Shown one piece after another: positions 22,469 through 29,502 of a stretch of DNA of 29,502 bases (within the stretch, counting starts at the first letter, position 1; each line of letters opens with the position of its first letter). The DNA lies in the IMG/VR virus record IMGVR_UViG_3300042402_001208, positions 1-29,502 of that record; one strand, given 5' to 3'. The notes below the pieces were generated by a model that searched no databases, was not told where the DNA came from, and saw only the letters and a list, made by a program, of their open reading frames with translations. Source of the DNA: a virus. The position numbers were made by a program, and so were the translations under genes.

Positions 22469-24137
22469 TATTAATTTTACTATCAAATACTGATTTAATT
22501 TCTTGATCCAATTGATCAAACACTGAATGCCAATCTCTTAGTTGCTTTTGTCGTATATTAGTAATTGAAGGATACCAAGGACTATCTCTTCTGTCTATTA
22601 GCCATCTCCAATCAGGTGAATAGGCATGTAATATATATGTGGGTATATTAGCGCTTCCAGCTAAATGAGCTATCATAGAGTCTACAGTTATTACTATTTT
22701 ACATTTTTGTAATATTACTAGTGTATCATCTAGAGTTTTTATCTTGTCACTATGGCAGCTTATATTACTAATATCAGATAAGTCTTCATCGTTGTTTAGT
22801 TGTAAATTAATAAAGCTTAAATTACTATTGTTTTGCACAAATTGTTTTATATGTTTTATCGGAACGGATCTGTTTATATCATTGTTGTGAGATTTAGAAC
22901 CTTGCCATAATATTCCGATATCGTACATTGGTAACTCTTGCACATCGCTACTAACTTCAAAAGCTTTAAAATTAGGTATAGCAGGTATAGTATCAATACC
23001 TGTTCTAAATATTCTAGGTAAACTCATAAACGACACTTTATAAGCATACTTAGAATAGTCGTTTTTATGCCAACCTCTTACGAATGAGTCTGTTACAAAT
23101 TCACTATAGTTATTATGTAGAAAACTTCTAAAAGACTTAGGTTCAGCGGTAGCATCATCCCATTTAGCATATTGGTTAGCTATTATCTCTATATCAATAT
23201 TAGCAGCTCGTGTATGCACTAAAGGTATGTATCTAGAAAATTGTAATAAATCGCCTAATCCTTGTTCTTGATAGATAAGTAATTTTTTATCTTCAGGTAT
23301 AGGTTCACCATTCCAATTAGGTATATTGTAGTTTTTCAAACCTTGAAACTGTTGCGTATTTAATCTAAACTCACACAGTCTCCAACCTTTTTGAAAATCA
23401 CCTTTTAGTAACTGTAACATGCCTTCTTGATAAAGAGAATCCATTACAATTTCATATTCTTCAGATTTTTGAGCTTTTTGACAAGATTGTATAGCTTCGT
23501 CAATATTCATTAAGCTAGAATGTGCAGAAGCTAAATTCTTATTTATAAGAGGATCACCAGGACTAAAATCTTCTGCTGAATTTAGTAGAGCTACAGCTTC
23601 TGAGTAGTTGTGCGTAGAAAGTAGACTAGCTCCCCAACCTGTTAATATGTCTGTAAGCATTCGTACATGCTCACTAGAATTATCAAACTCAGCTCTAAGC
23701 ATGTGGAATGCTTTAGAGAAATTATCTGTAGCTTTTAGTTGTTTTTCTAGATTTCCTTTGTACTTTTTACTTAGTACTAGTGCGTATGTTAAATAGTTTT
23801 GAGGTCTTTTACTATTAAGCAGTAATAGCTGTTCAGCACATTCTTCTGCCTTAGAAAATTCTCCTAGCTCTAAATAGCTAGAAGCTAAACCAGTTATAGC
23901 ATCTTCATTGAGAGGATTCTTAATTAAAGATTGCTCAAAATAACTAATCGCTTTTATATGATTGTTAATAGATTGTTCCTTCCAACCTTTAATAAAGAAA
24001 GAAAAATAATGAACACTGCTAAGTTTTCTCTTTACTAAGCTAATAGCTTTGTCAAAGCAACCTGCACTAGCTAAATCAATGGCATTATTAATAACGACTA
24101 GTTCTCTATTGTCTCGTAGTTTTGTTTTCTGTACCAT
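22461..24137 (-). CDS. TPR-repeat protein with GT9/GT-B-like glycosyltransferase domain
   Basis: The 558-residue fusion has an N-terminal half (about residues 10-250) of tetratricopeptide repeats, with repeated helices such as AISYFEQSLIKNPLNEDAIT, ASSYLELGEFSKAEECAEQL, SEAVALLNSAEDFSPGDPL and NIDEAIQSCQKAQ. The C-terminal half resembles heptosyltransferase/O-GlcNAc-transferase-type GT-B domains: LLIYQEQGLGDLLQFSRYIP near 290, DIGILWQGSKSHNNDINRS, then ITVDSMIAHLAGSANIPTY near 483, the nucleotide-sugar binding end. It is thus probably a protein or glycan glycosyltransferase whose TPR part selects the acceptor. It starts inside the last 40 bases of the helicase gene, so it belongs to the early operon. 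Acceptor and sugar are unknown. Confidence 0.82.
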   Translation of the reverse strand: MVQKTKLRDNRELVVINNAIDLASAGCFDKAISLVKRKLSSVHYFSFFIKGWKEQSINNHIKAISYFEQSLIKNPLNEDAITGLASSYLELGEFSKAEECAEQLLLLNSKRPQNYLTYALVLSKKYKGNLEKQLKATDNFSKAFHMLRAEFDNSSEHVRMLTDILTGWGASLLSTHNYSEAVALLNSAEDFSPGDPLINKNLASAHSSLMNIDEAIQSCQKAQKSEEYEIVMDSLYQEGMLQLLKGDFQKGWRLCEFRLNTQQFQGLKNYNIPNWNGEPIPEDKKLLIYQEQGLGDLLQFSRYIPLVHTRAANIDIEIIANQYAKWDDATAEPKSFRSFLHNNYSEFVTDSFVRGWHKNDYSKYAYKVSFMSLPRIFRTGIDTIPAIPNFKAFEVSSDVQELPMYDIGILWQGSKSHNNDINRSVPIKHIKQFVQNNSNLSFINLQLNNDEDLSDISNISCHSDKIKTLDDTLVILQKCKIVITVDSMIAHLAGSANIPTYILHAYSPDWRWLIDRRDSPWYPSITNIRQKQLRDWHSVFDQLDQEIKSVFDSKINID

Positions 24138-25408
24138 TCTAATCTACCTTTTTGCTGGTTGTATACTATAGGACCTGTTAACCAAAAATCTATTATAAGA
24201 GGATCTTTTTTATCAGGGTGTTTTCTTAGTATTCGACCTATTCTTTGTTCTAGTTTTGCATAGTTATTGCCGGGACACGTAAACATAAGCGTATCTAATC
24301 TATGACAACTAATACCTTCATCAAAAATCTTGGTAGATAATATAGCCGAATATTTAGTACCTGCATTTTTTAATATATCTTCTCTCTGAGCATTTTTAGT
24401 ACTACCAACCAACAATACACTTCCTGGTATTCTGCTTTGAAGCTCTTCTAGCATTTCTATTCTCTCACTAACAATGAGAGGGCATCTTCCATGACTTATT
24501 TTATCTCTTGCAGTTTTAGCTATTAAATCTAAGTACGAGCTGTTTTTAGCTAATTTTGTTAGTTGCCTAGTCCAATCTCTGTTAGGATTAATAACTCTAA
24601 AAGGTATATCGGTCTGTATTACTTGTACGGTAGCGGATAACTTATCTACATTTTCAGCAATTATTCTATTAGGACCAAAGAAGTCTGGTAAAATTATGTG
24701 TAAGCCATCTTTTCTAATAGGAGTGGCACTAAGCGCTATTTTAACTCTAGCATTTACGCCATTAACAGCTCTACTAAACGTCTCAGCTGGGCATAAGTGT
24801 GCTTCGTCAACAAATAAAACTTCAAACTGATCCATAACCTTATCTAATCTAGTTAGTAGTGATTTGTATATGGCTATAGTTATTGGCTTTATACTTTCTT
24901 TTCCATCACCAATAAATCCTACTTCTTCTACGTCTATTAGTTCTTTTATAGAGTCTAACCACTGATAAGCTAACAGTTTAGTATGACATATAATAATAGT
25001 TGGTTTTTTATATGTACCAATTAAGTAAGTACCTAAATATGTTTTTCCCCAGCCGCAATCGGCTTTAACTAATCCACTGTAAAGCTTGTTATTCTGTAGT
25101 AGCTTATCAGCAACCGATTGCTGTTCTGTTTTTAGTTTACCTTTAAAAGCCCATTCTTGAACATCTGTATTAGCTCTTAGGTCTTCAAGTTCTAGTATGT
25201 CTAGCTTATGCCAAGATCCACTGGGAACGCTGCACATTCCAGTTTCTTCATCATACTCTAGAGTAGAAAAAAAGGTATCCCCTAAGTTATAGTTAAATAA
25301 TACGTATCTAAAGTCATGAAAAGGTATGTCTAATATGTCTTGCTTATTAAAGTATATCTTATCTGAAATAGTTGCTTTACGTATTTTATATTTTATTTTG
25401 CTATTCAT
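24098..25408 (-). CDS. SF2 DNA helicase, UvsW-like
   Basis: The 436 residues hold a complete SF2 motor: a Gln-motif-like EQQSVADKLL, Walker A ADCGWGKT (Lys122), motif Ia ICHTKLLAYQW, DEAH box VDEAHL (201-204), and SAT (227-229, ALSATPIRKDG). The second domain has TKIFDEGISCHRLDTLMF and motif VI QRIGRILRKHPD. An ~85-residue N-terminal part is unassigned. T4 UvsW and similar helicases migrate branched DNA and unwind R-loops and forks, helping the switch to recombination-dependent replication. That fits SbcCD and the resolvase-like nuclease nearby. The start shares a base with the preceding stop (TAATG). Confidence 0.9.
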   Translation of the reverse strand: MNSKIKYKIRKATISDKIYFNKQDILDIPFHDFRYVLFNYNLGDTFFSTLEYDEETGMCSVPSGSWHKLDILELEDLRANTDVQEWAFKGKLKTEQQSVADKLLQNNKLYSGLVKADCGWGKTYLGTYLIGTYKKPTIIICHTKLLAYQWLDSIKELIDVEEVGFIGDGKESIKPITIAIYKSLLTRLDKVMDQFEVLFVDEAHLCPAETFSRAVNGVNARVKIALSATPIRKDGLHIILPDFFGPNRIIAENVDKLSATVQVIQTDIPFRVINPNRDWTRQLTKLAKNSSYLDLIAKTARDKISHGRCPLIVSERIEMLEELQSRIPGSVLLVGSTKNAQREDILKNAGTKYSAILSTKIFDEGISCHRLDTLMFTCPGNNYAKLEQRIGRILRKHPDKKDPLIIDFWLTGPIVYNQQKGRLEWYRKQNYETIEN

Positions 25409-25914
25409 TACAAATTTATTGATTCAATGTTCACCTTAAAAGGAGTTACTTGATATATCACCCATAAATGATCTATTTTTACTATTGTTAAATATTGATT
25501 TTTTAGTTCTTTACTATCAATCATATTTTTAGGCAGCTTAAAAGGGTAACTAACGGAAGGTACCCAGATTGCATTTTTACTTGTTTTTATTATTGGTAAG
25601 CTTTTAGCTTCAAACTTTTGTTTTTTACTAATGTCATATATTCTAGCTTTTGAGTCTATAAGCCATTTAGCTTTACTTCTAATTAACTGTGTTAAATTTA
25701 GGCATGTAGCATCAAAATTAATATCACTAGACTTTACAGACAAATATCGTTCTAAAACTGTTTTATTTCTATCAAATCTGTCTATCATATGCCAATCATG
25801 GAATTCCCGCTTTTGTATTTCTATAGTTTCGATACCTATACTATAATCGAAAGGTACGGCATATAGAACAAAAGCGGGAAACTGTATTCCATAAAATTTA
25901 CTTCGGAAGCTCAT
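25408..25914 (-). CDS. Protein of unknown function between polymerase and helicase (168 aa)
   Basis: I recognise no family. The protein is basic, mixed alpha/beta in appearance, with many aromatic residues and a central helix-like Lys-rich region (IRSKAKWLIDSKARIYDISK). No membrane segment, cysteine cluster or nucleotide-binding motif is seen. The gene starts 17 bases before the polA stop in another frame and its stop overlaps the helicase ATG, so it is made in a coupled way with both. That placement makes a polymerase or helicase accessory role reasonable, but there is no direct evidence. Confidence 0.75.
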   Translation of the reverse strand: MSFRSKFYGIQFPAFVLYAVPFDYSIGIETIEIQKREFHDWHMIDRFDRNKTVLERYLSVKSSDINFDATCLNLTQLIRSKAKWLIDSKARIYDISKKQKFEAKSLPIIKTSKNAIWVPSVSYPFKLPKNMIDSKELKNQYLTIVKIDHLWVIYQVTPFKVNIESINL

Positions 25915-28144
25915 ATTTACTTAATTCACCCCAGGAAGGGCCTACTTCTACGTCAACTACAATAGGACATCCAGGAATAAATACTCCTCTATCTTTTTGT
26001 AGATTTGTAACTAGAGTTTTAGCGTATAAAGGTAATAGTTCATTTTTAACTTCTGCAACAACTGAGTCGTGAACAGTAGCAAATAATCTAATATCTTCTT
26101 GCAGATTATTATCTTTTACCCATTTTACAGTGTCAATCAATCCATAAATGTTGATATCACTAGCAACACTTTGAATTAGAAAGTTTAGTCCGCTACGAGC
26201 AGCGTGTGCCGCTACTCCTTTATTATCAGAACCTACTTCTGGAAGTCGACGCTTTCTACCGAAGGCACTATAGATGAAGTAGTTAGTTTCGATTGTAGAC
26301 AAGCATGCATCAATCCACTTACGTAGGCTGCTAGCTTCTCTAAAGTACTTTTTAATAAAGTCTTTAGCTTCTTCCATAGTAACATTAGCTGTTTCACTAA
26401 TTTTAGAAGGTCCAGCTCCATACAGAATACCGAAAGTAATAGCTTTGGCATATTGACGCTCATCTGGATAAGTATTTTTTACATCGTTAACTGCACAATC
26501 TAGCTTAAACATGTTTTTAGCTACATAAGAGTGGAAGTCTAGCTTTTCAATAAAAGCTTGCTGTAAAAACTTATCATTAGACAAAGCTGCCGCAACATAA
26601 ACTTCTGCAGTACCTAAGTCGGCCTGCACAATACTATAACCTTCTCTAGCTTTAAAGATCTTTTTAATACCTGCATCTTTGTCTCTAGGTAAGTTTTGAT
26701 AGTTAAGTACACCACTAGAACTTAATCTACCGGAAGTAGTACCAGTTAAGTTAAAACTAGAACGCAGACGAGAGTCTGAATCTACTCCATCTTTGATATT
26801 TTTTAGATAGGTTTGACTTAGTTTTACCTTTTTACGTAAGTCTAAGATTGCTTCGGTAATAGGATGCTTTAGTTGTTCCAACACTTCGGCATCGGTACTG
26901 AAGGCTCCAGTATCAGTTTTCTTAATTGGCTTTAGCTTTAGAATATCGAACAGCACTTGTCTTAGATGGTATACGCTATTAGGATTAAAGGTTTTACCAG
27001 TAACCTCTTCAAATTCTTGAATAGCGGGATCAAAAGCTAACTCATTCATAGTTTCTTCAATATCAATTCTATAGTCTTGAATAAGATCATCTAGAATATC
27101 GATATTAATAGGTCCGCCATTGGACTCTAAGTGAATAATAGACATGATCGCTGGTTTTAGTAAATCATTATAAAGACTACTAAAATGAGTATTTTTATCA
27201 ATAAGAGGCTTAAACTTTTTATAAAGCTGCATAGTAGCATCACCATCTTTACAGCCGTATGGAGCTAGAATTTCAGGAGGAAGCATTCCATAATTAAATT
27301 CTTCTAGCTTTATTTTGTGCTGTCTGCACCATGTCTTTTTATAGTCGTCAAGCTCTTTTTCATAGTCGCCAAGATCAGTAAATTTCATAGCAAGTTGCTT
27401 TAGACCATGACTACCAACACTTTCATCTAAGCAATAATGCATTAGCAGTGTATCTTCAAAGTCTGGAAACTCAAATCCATACTCATAGCTAATAAACTGA
27501 ATATCGAACTTAGCGTTATGAAATACGCACTTAGTTGTTCTAAAGATTTCTTCTATTTCATCATAGTAGTGTTCAATAATATCTGCATCTACATATACGC
27601 CCTCATGTGGTTCCGTACTAAATACGAAACCCAAAATATTACCTTTTCTAGGGGATAAGCTAGTGGTCTCAGTGTCGACAGAGATAACGTCTGCTTGTCG
27701 CAGTTTGTCTAAATACTTAAGAAAGTCTAGTTCGTCGGTATAGTGTGTATAGCTTTTATTATGTACTAAAGGTTGTTCGCCAGAAACGATGCTTGATATT
27801 TTAGCAAAAGCTTTTTTAATATCATCAGCATATTGAGGCTTGATGAACACCATATTAGGGTCTAATATGGGAATAAACTTGTCATTTAACACATGACCAT
27901 TATATTTAGTAATACCTGTGACACCACAAGTATATTTAAGAGACTCAGCTCCTACAGGACAAACAATATCATACTCATCGAAAATAGACATATCAAGATC
28001 CACATCTTTCTTGAGAATCTTATCTTTAGGCTCTGAGCTTAGATATGCAGTTTCAAATTTAATTTTAGCGTTATATTCTTTTAGCAGAGTTGGTACGGCA
28101 TTTTTCAGTGGGGAAGGTAAGACTAATAGAAATTTTTGTGTCAT
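25898..28144 (-). CDS. polA: Family A DNA polymerase with 3'-5' exonuclease and degenerate UDG-like N-terminal region
   Basis: The 748-residue replicative polymerase has a proofreading domain with Exo I VDTETTSL (about 155), Exo II VFHNAKFDIQF and Exo III YCLDESVGSHGLKQLA. The polymerase domain shows FNLTGTTSGRLSS (template/primer), motif A QADLGTAEVYVAA (about 508), motif B RQYAKAITFGILYG (about 562) and motif C TVHDSVVAEV (His692, Asp693). The catalytic Asp of A and C are kept, but motif A departs from the usual DYSQIE and motif C reads HDS instead of HDE. The O-helix position equivalent to E. coli F762 is Phe. No 5' nuclease domain is present; the FEN is separate. Residues ~50-110 (CPVGAESLKYTCGVTGITKY and following) look like the C-terminal half of a uracil-DNA glycosylase fold. 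It has its own promoter upstream. Confidence 0.96.
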   Translation of the reverse strand: MTQKFLLVLPSPLKNAVPTLLKEYNAKIKFETAYLSSEPKDKILKKDVDLDMSIFDEYDIVCPVGAESLKYTCGVTGITKYNGHVLNDKFIPILDPNMVFIKPQYADDIKKAFAKISSIVSGEQPLVHNKSYTHYTDELDFLKYLDKLRQADVISVDTETTSLSPRKGNILGFVFSTEPHEGVYVDADIIEHYYDEIEEIFRTTKCVFHNAKFDIQFISYEYGFEFPDFEDTLLMHYCLDESVGSHGLKQLAMKFTDLGDYEKELDDYKKTWCRQHKIKLEEFNYGMLPPEILAPYGCKDGDATMQLYKKFKPLIDKNTHFSSLYNDLLKPAIMSIIHLESNGGPINIDILDDLIQDYRIDIEETMNELAFDPAIQEFEEVTGKTFNPNSVYHLRQVLFDILKLKPIKKTDTGAFSTDAEVLEQLKHPITEAILDLRKKVKLSQTYLKNIKDGVDSDSRLRSSFNLTGTTSGRLSSSGVLNYQNLPRDKDAGIKKIFKAREGYSIVQADLGTAEVYVAAALSNDKFLQQAFIEKLDFHSYVAKNMFKLDCAVNDVKNTYPDERQYAKAITFGILYGAGPSKISETANVTMEEAKDFIKKYFREASSLRKWIDACLSTIETNYFIYSAFGRKRRLPEVGSDNKGVAAHAARSGLNFLIQSVASDINIYGLIDTVKWVKDNNLQEDIRLFATVHDSVVAEVKNELLPLYAKTLVTNLQKDRGVFIPGCPIVVDVEVGPSWGELSKYELPK
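26108..26136 (-). promoter_or_regulatory. Possible internal promoter near the end of polA
   Basis: On the - strand a perfect TTGACA (26136-26131) and GATAAT (26113-26108, five of six) are 17 bases apart. It lies within polA coding sequence about 190 bases before the unknown gene starting at 25914. Good by consensus, but chance matches are likely in AT-rich coding DNA. Confidence 0.3.
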
Positions 28145-28179
28145 GGATTCTCTTTACAGTTATAGATGGGATATTAGTT

Positions 28180-28208
28180 ATAATATTTTAATTTTAAGCA
28201 TTCGTCAA
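28180..28208 (-). promoter_or_regulatory. Sigma70-type promoter before polA
   Basis: On the - strand TTGACG (28208-28203), a 17-base A/T-rich spacer beginning AATGCT, and TATTAT (28185-28180). It begins immediately after the primase stop codon, within the 64-base gap before ATG 28144, and gives a leader of about 30 bases. Confidence 0.75.
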
Positions 28209-29096
28209 TTATAAATTGTCTTCAATATTGCCTAAAAAGTATTCTGCTGTTTCTTTATTAAAACTACCTGGATCAAGACCTTCAGACAATACTATGTTAT
28301 TAGTTTCTATATTACGCTGTTCTAACAGTTTTTCTATTTTAGCGGCTGCTTGTTTTCCCGCGGAATCACCATCCATAAGTATAGTAACCTTTCTACATCC
28401 GTATTCATCTAGTAGCTTAGCTTTTTGAGCTGTAAAATTTTGAGTTCCAAAAATACACAGACTATTGGTATAACCTAGATCGTGTAGTTTTAGCATATCA
28501 AACATTCCTTCTACTAATATTACATGTGAAAAGTCTGTAATCTTATCTAGCGGAAACAAAATATCGCTAACTGACGCACCAGCAGGCTTTCTTAAATACT
28601 TAGGAAAACTTCCTGAGTTACTGAGAACCTTATAACGACCTTCTATAAACTTTAATTTCTTATGTTGATATACTGGTATACAGGCATAGTCGCTTAATCC
28701 GCTAGCGTCGGTAAAAAATGCACCAAAATTCTTTAAAGTTTTTGCTGATATTCCTTTAAAATCATGATTAATAGCAATTGTTGGCTCAGGCAGTCTAACT
28801 TCTCCCTGATACTTAATATTATCTAGTTTGCTTTTAAGCTTTTTAATTTTAAAAGACATTTTAGAAGCAATTTGTACTGTAGACTTAATGCCTAAAGAGT
28901 CCAGAAATTGTTGAGTATTACCTCTATGACCGCATGCAAAACAATGGAAAGCGCCTTTCTCTAGATTTAGAGAAAGGCTAGGATTCGTATCAACATGTAA
29001 GCCACTAAAGCATCTTACAGTAAGTTCAGACGGCTTATTAGGATTAATAACATAATTAATGCCACTATCCTTAAGCACATCTTCAACGCTCTGCAT
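28209..29096 (-). CDS. dnaG: DnaG-type DNA primase (CHC2 zinc finger plus TOPRIM)
   Basis: The 295-residue protein has an N-terminal zinc-binding domain with Cys29, His34, Cys52 and Cys55 (VRCFSGLH ... FHCFACGHRG). A TOPRIM catalytic domain follows: Glu196 in HVILVEGMFDMLKL and Asp242/Asp244 in VTILMDGDSAGKQAA. It is shorter than E. coli DnaG (581) because it lacks the C-terminal helicase-binding domain, and it is not fused to a helicase as T7 gp4 is. The replicative helicase must therefore be elsewhere, outside the window. AGGAGA lies 8 bases before ATG 29096, inside the end of the cupin gene (14-base overlap). Confidence 0.94.
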   Translation of the reverse strand: MQSVEDVLKDSGINYVINPNKPSELTVRCFSGLHVDTNPSLSLNLEKGAFHCFACGHRGNTQQFLDSLGIKSTVQIASKMSFKIKKLKSKLDNIKYQGEVRLPEPTIAINHDFKGISAKTLKNFGAFFTDASGLSDYACIPVYQHKKLKFIEGRYKVLSNSGSFPKYLRKPAGASVSDILFPLDKITDFSHVILVEGMFDMLKLHDLGYTNSLCIFGTQNFTAQKAKLLDEYGCRKVTILMDGDSAGKQAAAKIEKLLEQRNIETNNIVLSEGLDPGSFNKETAEYFLGNIEDNL

Positions 29097-29466
29097 TCTG
29101 ATTATCTCCTGGCATTACTCTAAAGTTATCTTCTGCAGAATCAGCAGTGCTAACTTCAATAATTTCACTATCATCTTCTAAAGCAATTAGCTGATGTACT
29201 ACTAGAGGTAAAATTCTAATAGCGTCACCCTTATTCAGTGGCTGTTCGGTAATAGATCCATTTTCAGTGTTAATCAATCTTAGAGTAAAACTACCGTGCT
29301 GAACATACCAAGTTTCGTCTTTTTCTCTATGAAAGTGCATAGAGAACTTATTTCCTACTTTAGCAAAGTGCAATAACTTACCGCAGTATAATTCATTTGT
29401 TGCAAATATGTATTCATATCCCCAACCCTTTTTTACGTATCCACTAAATCTCGTTACGTTTGACAT
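29083..29466 (-). CDS. Cupin-fold protein, sugar isomerase-like
   Basis: The 127-residue single-domain cupin has motif 1 as KFSMHFHREKDETWYVQHGSF, with His/His/Glu metal ligands in HFHREKDE, and motif 2 as RILPLVVHQLIALED, with its His. A conserved start GWGYEYIFATNELYCGKLLHF resembles cupins annotated as mannose-6-phosphate isomerase-like or lyxose isomerase-like. A metal-dependent sugar isomerase or sugar-binding role is inferred, which could connect to the two glycosyltransferases downstream. The ATG has AAGG upstream and overlaps the end of a preceding partial frame. Confidence 0.82.
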   Translation of the reverse strand: MSNVTRFSGYVKKGWGYEYIFATNELYCGKLLHFAKVGNKFSMHFHREKDETWYVQHGSFTLRLINTENGSITEQPLNKGDAIRILPLVVHQLIALEDDSEIIEVSTADSAEDNFRVMPGDNQNAER

Positions 29467-29502
29467 ATGCTGTACCTTTCTTTGTTACGGCAATACCTGC
29501 AA
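29444..29502 (-). CDS. C-terminal end of an upstream gene (partial, uncertain)
   Basis: On the - strand a frame is open from the window edge for 19 codons (AGIAVTKKGTAYVKRNEI) to TAG at 29446-29444, overlapping the cupin start by 23 bases. Overlap of this kind is the rule in this block, so it is probably the end of a real gene whose body lies beyond the window. The visible part is too short for a function. Confidence 0.4.
   Translation of the reverse strand, partial: AGIAVTKKGTAYVKRNEI

Noticed and set aside
27918-28214. Forward frame across the polA promoter region
   Set aside because: It is antisense to the polymerase N-terminus and has no ribosome binding site.

Overview
This window is part of the genome of an AT-rich tailed dsDNA phage with a lambda-like, siphovirus-type tail (by eye about one third G+C; no exact value was computed). 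The host is very probably Gram-negative. The sequence carries a two-component spanin system (a membrane-anchored inner spanin plus a lipobox-bearing outer lipoprotein), which only makes sense with an outer membrane. The replication and nucleotide gene set is: family A polymerase, DnaG-type primase, gp46/gp47-type SbcCD, gp32-like SSB, FEN-type exonuclease, class II ribonucleotide reductase and ThyX. It is of the kind often seen in marine phages, but I cannot name a relative or host from sequence alone. No integrase, repressor, capsid, terminase, holin or endolysin gene lies in the window.

Layout. Two convergent blocks meet at a bidirectional terminator at about 12734-12760. The left block (1-12730, + strand) is late: the C-terminal part of the tape measure protein, then the lambda tail-tip order M, L, K, I, J with tightly overlapping genes, then a second 1051-residue tail-tip/fibre protein with fibronectin-like segments. 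The spanin pair follows, and then a small two-gene cassette with its own near-consensus sigma70 promoter and terminator (moron-like). The right block (29502-12762, - strand) is early/middle: cupin, primase, DNA polymerase, unknown gene, SF2 helicase, TPR-glycosyltransferase, unknown gene, SSB, GT-A glycosyltransferase, SbcD, SbcC, class II RNR, glutaredoxin, PD-(D/E)XK resolvase-like nuclease, FEN exonuclease, ThyX and a monothiol glutaredoxin-like protein.

How the genes work together. Primase, polymerase, SSB and SF2 helicase act at the fork and on recombination intermediates. SbcCD, the PD-(D/E)XK nuclease and the FEN process ends, junctions and RNA primers. RNR (recharged by a dithiol glutaredoxin) and ThyX supply dNTPs. 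Two glycosyltransferases and a sugar-isomerase-like cupin are threaded through this operon with overlapping reading frames, an unexplained carbohydrate function in the middle of replication genes. Translational coupling by UAAUG and AUGA junctions is pervasive.

Regulation visible in sequence: four good host-type promoters share TTGAC(T/G), a 16-17 nt spacer and a TATNNT -10. Two of them (before polA and at the 22441 gene) are nearly the same sequence, suggesting a phage-specific variant of a sigma70 promoter used in the early block. No stretch longer than about 70 bases lacks a gene. No tRNA, CRISPR array, insertion sequence or attachment site was seen.
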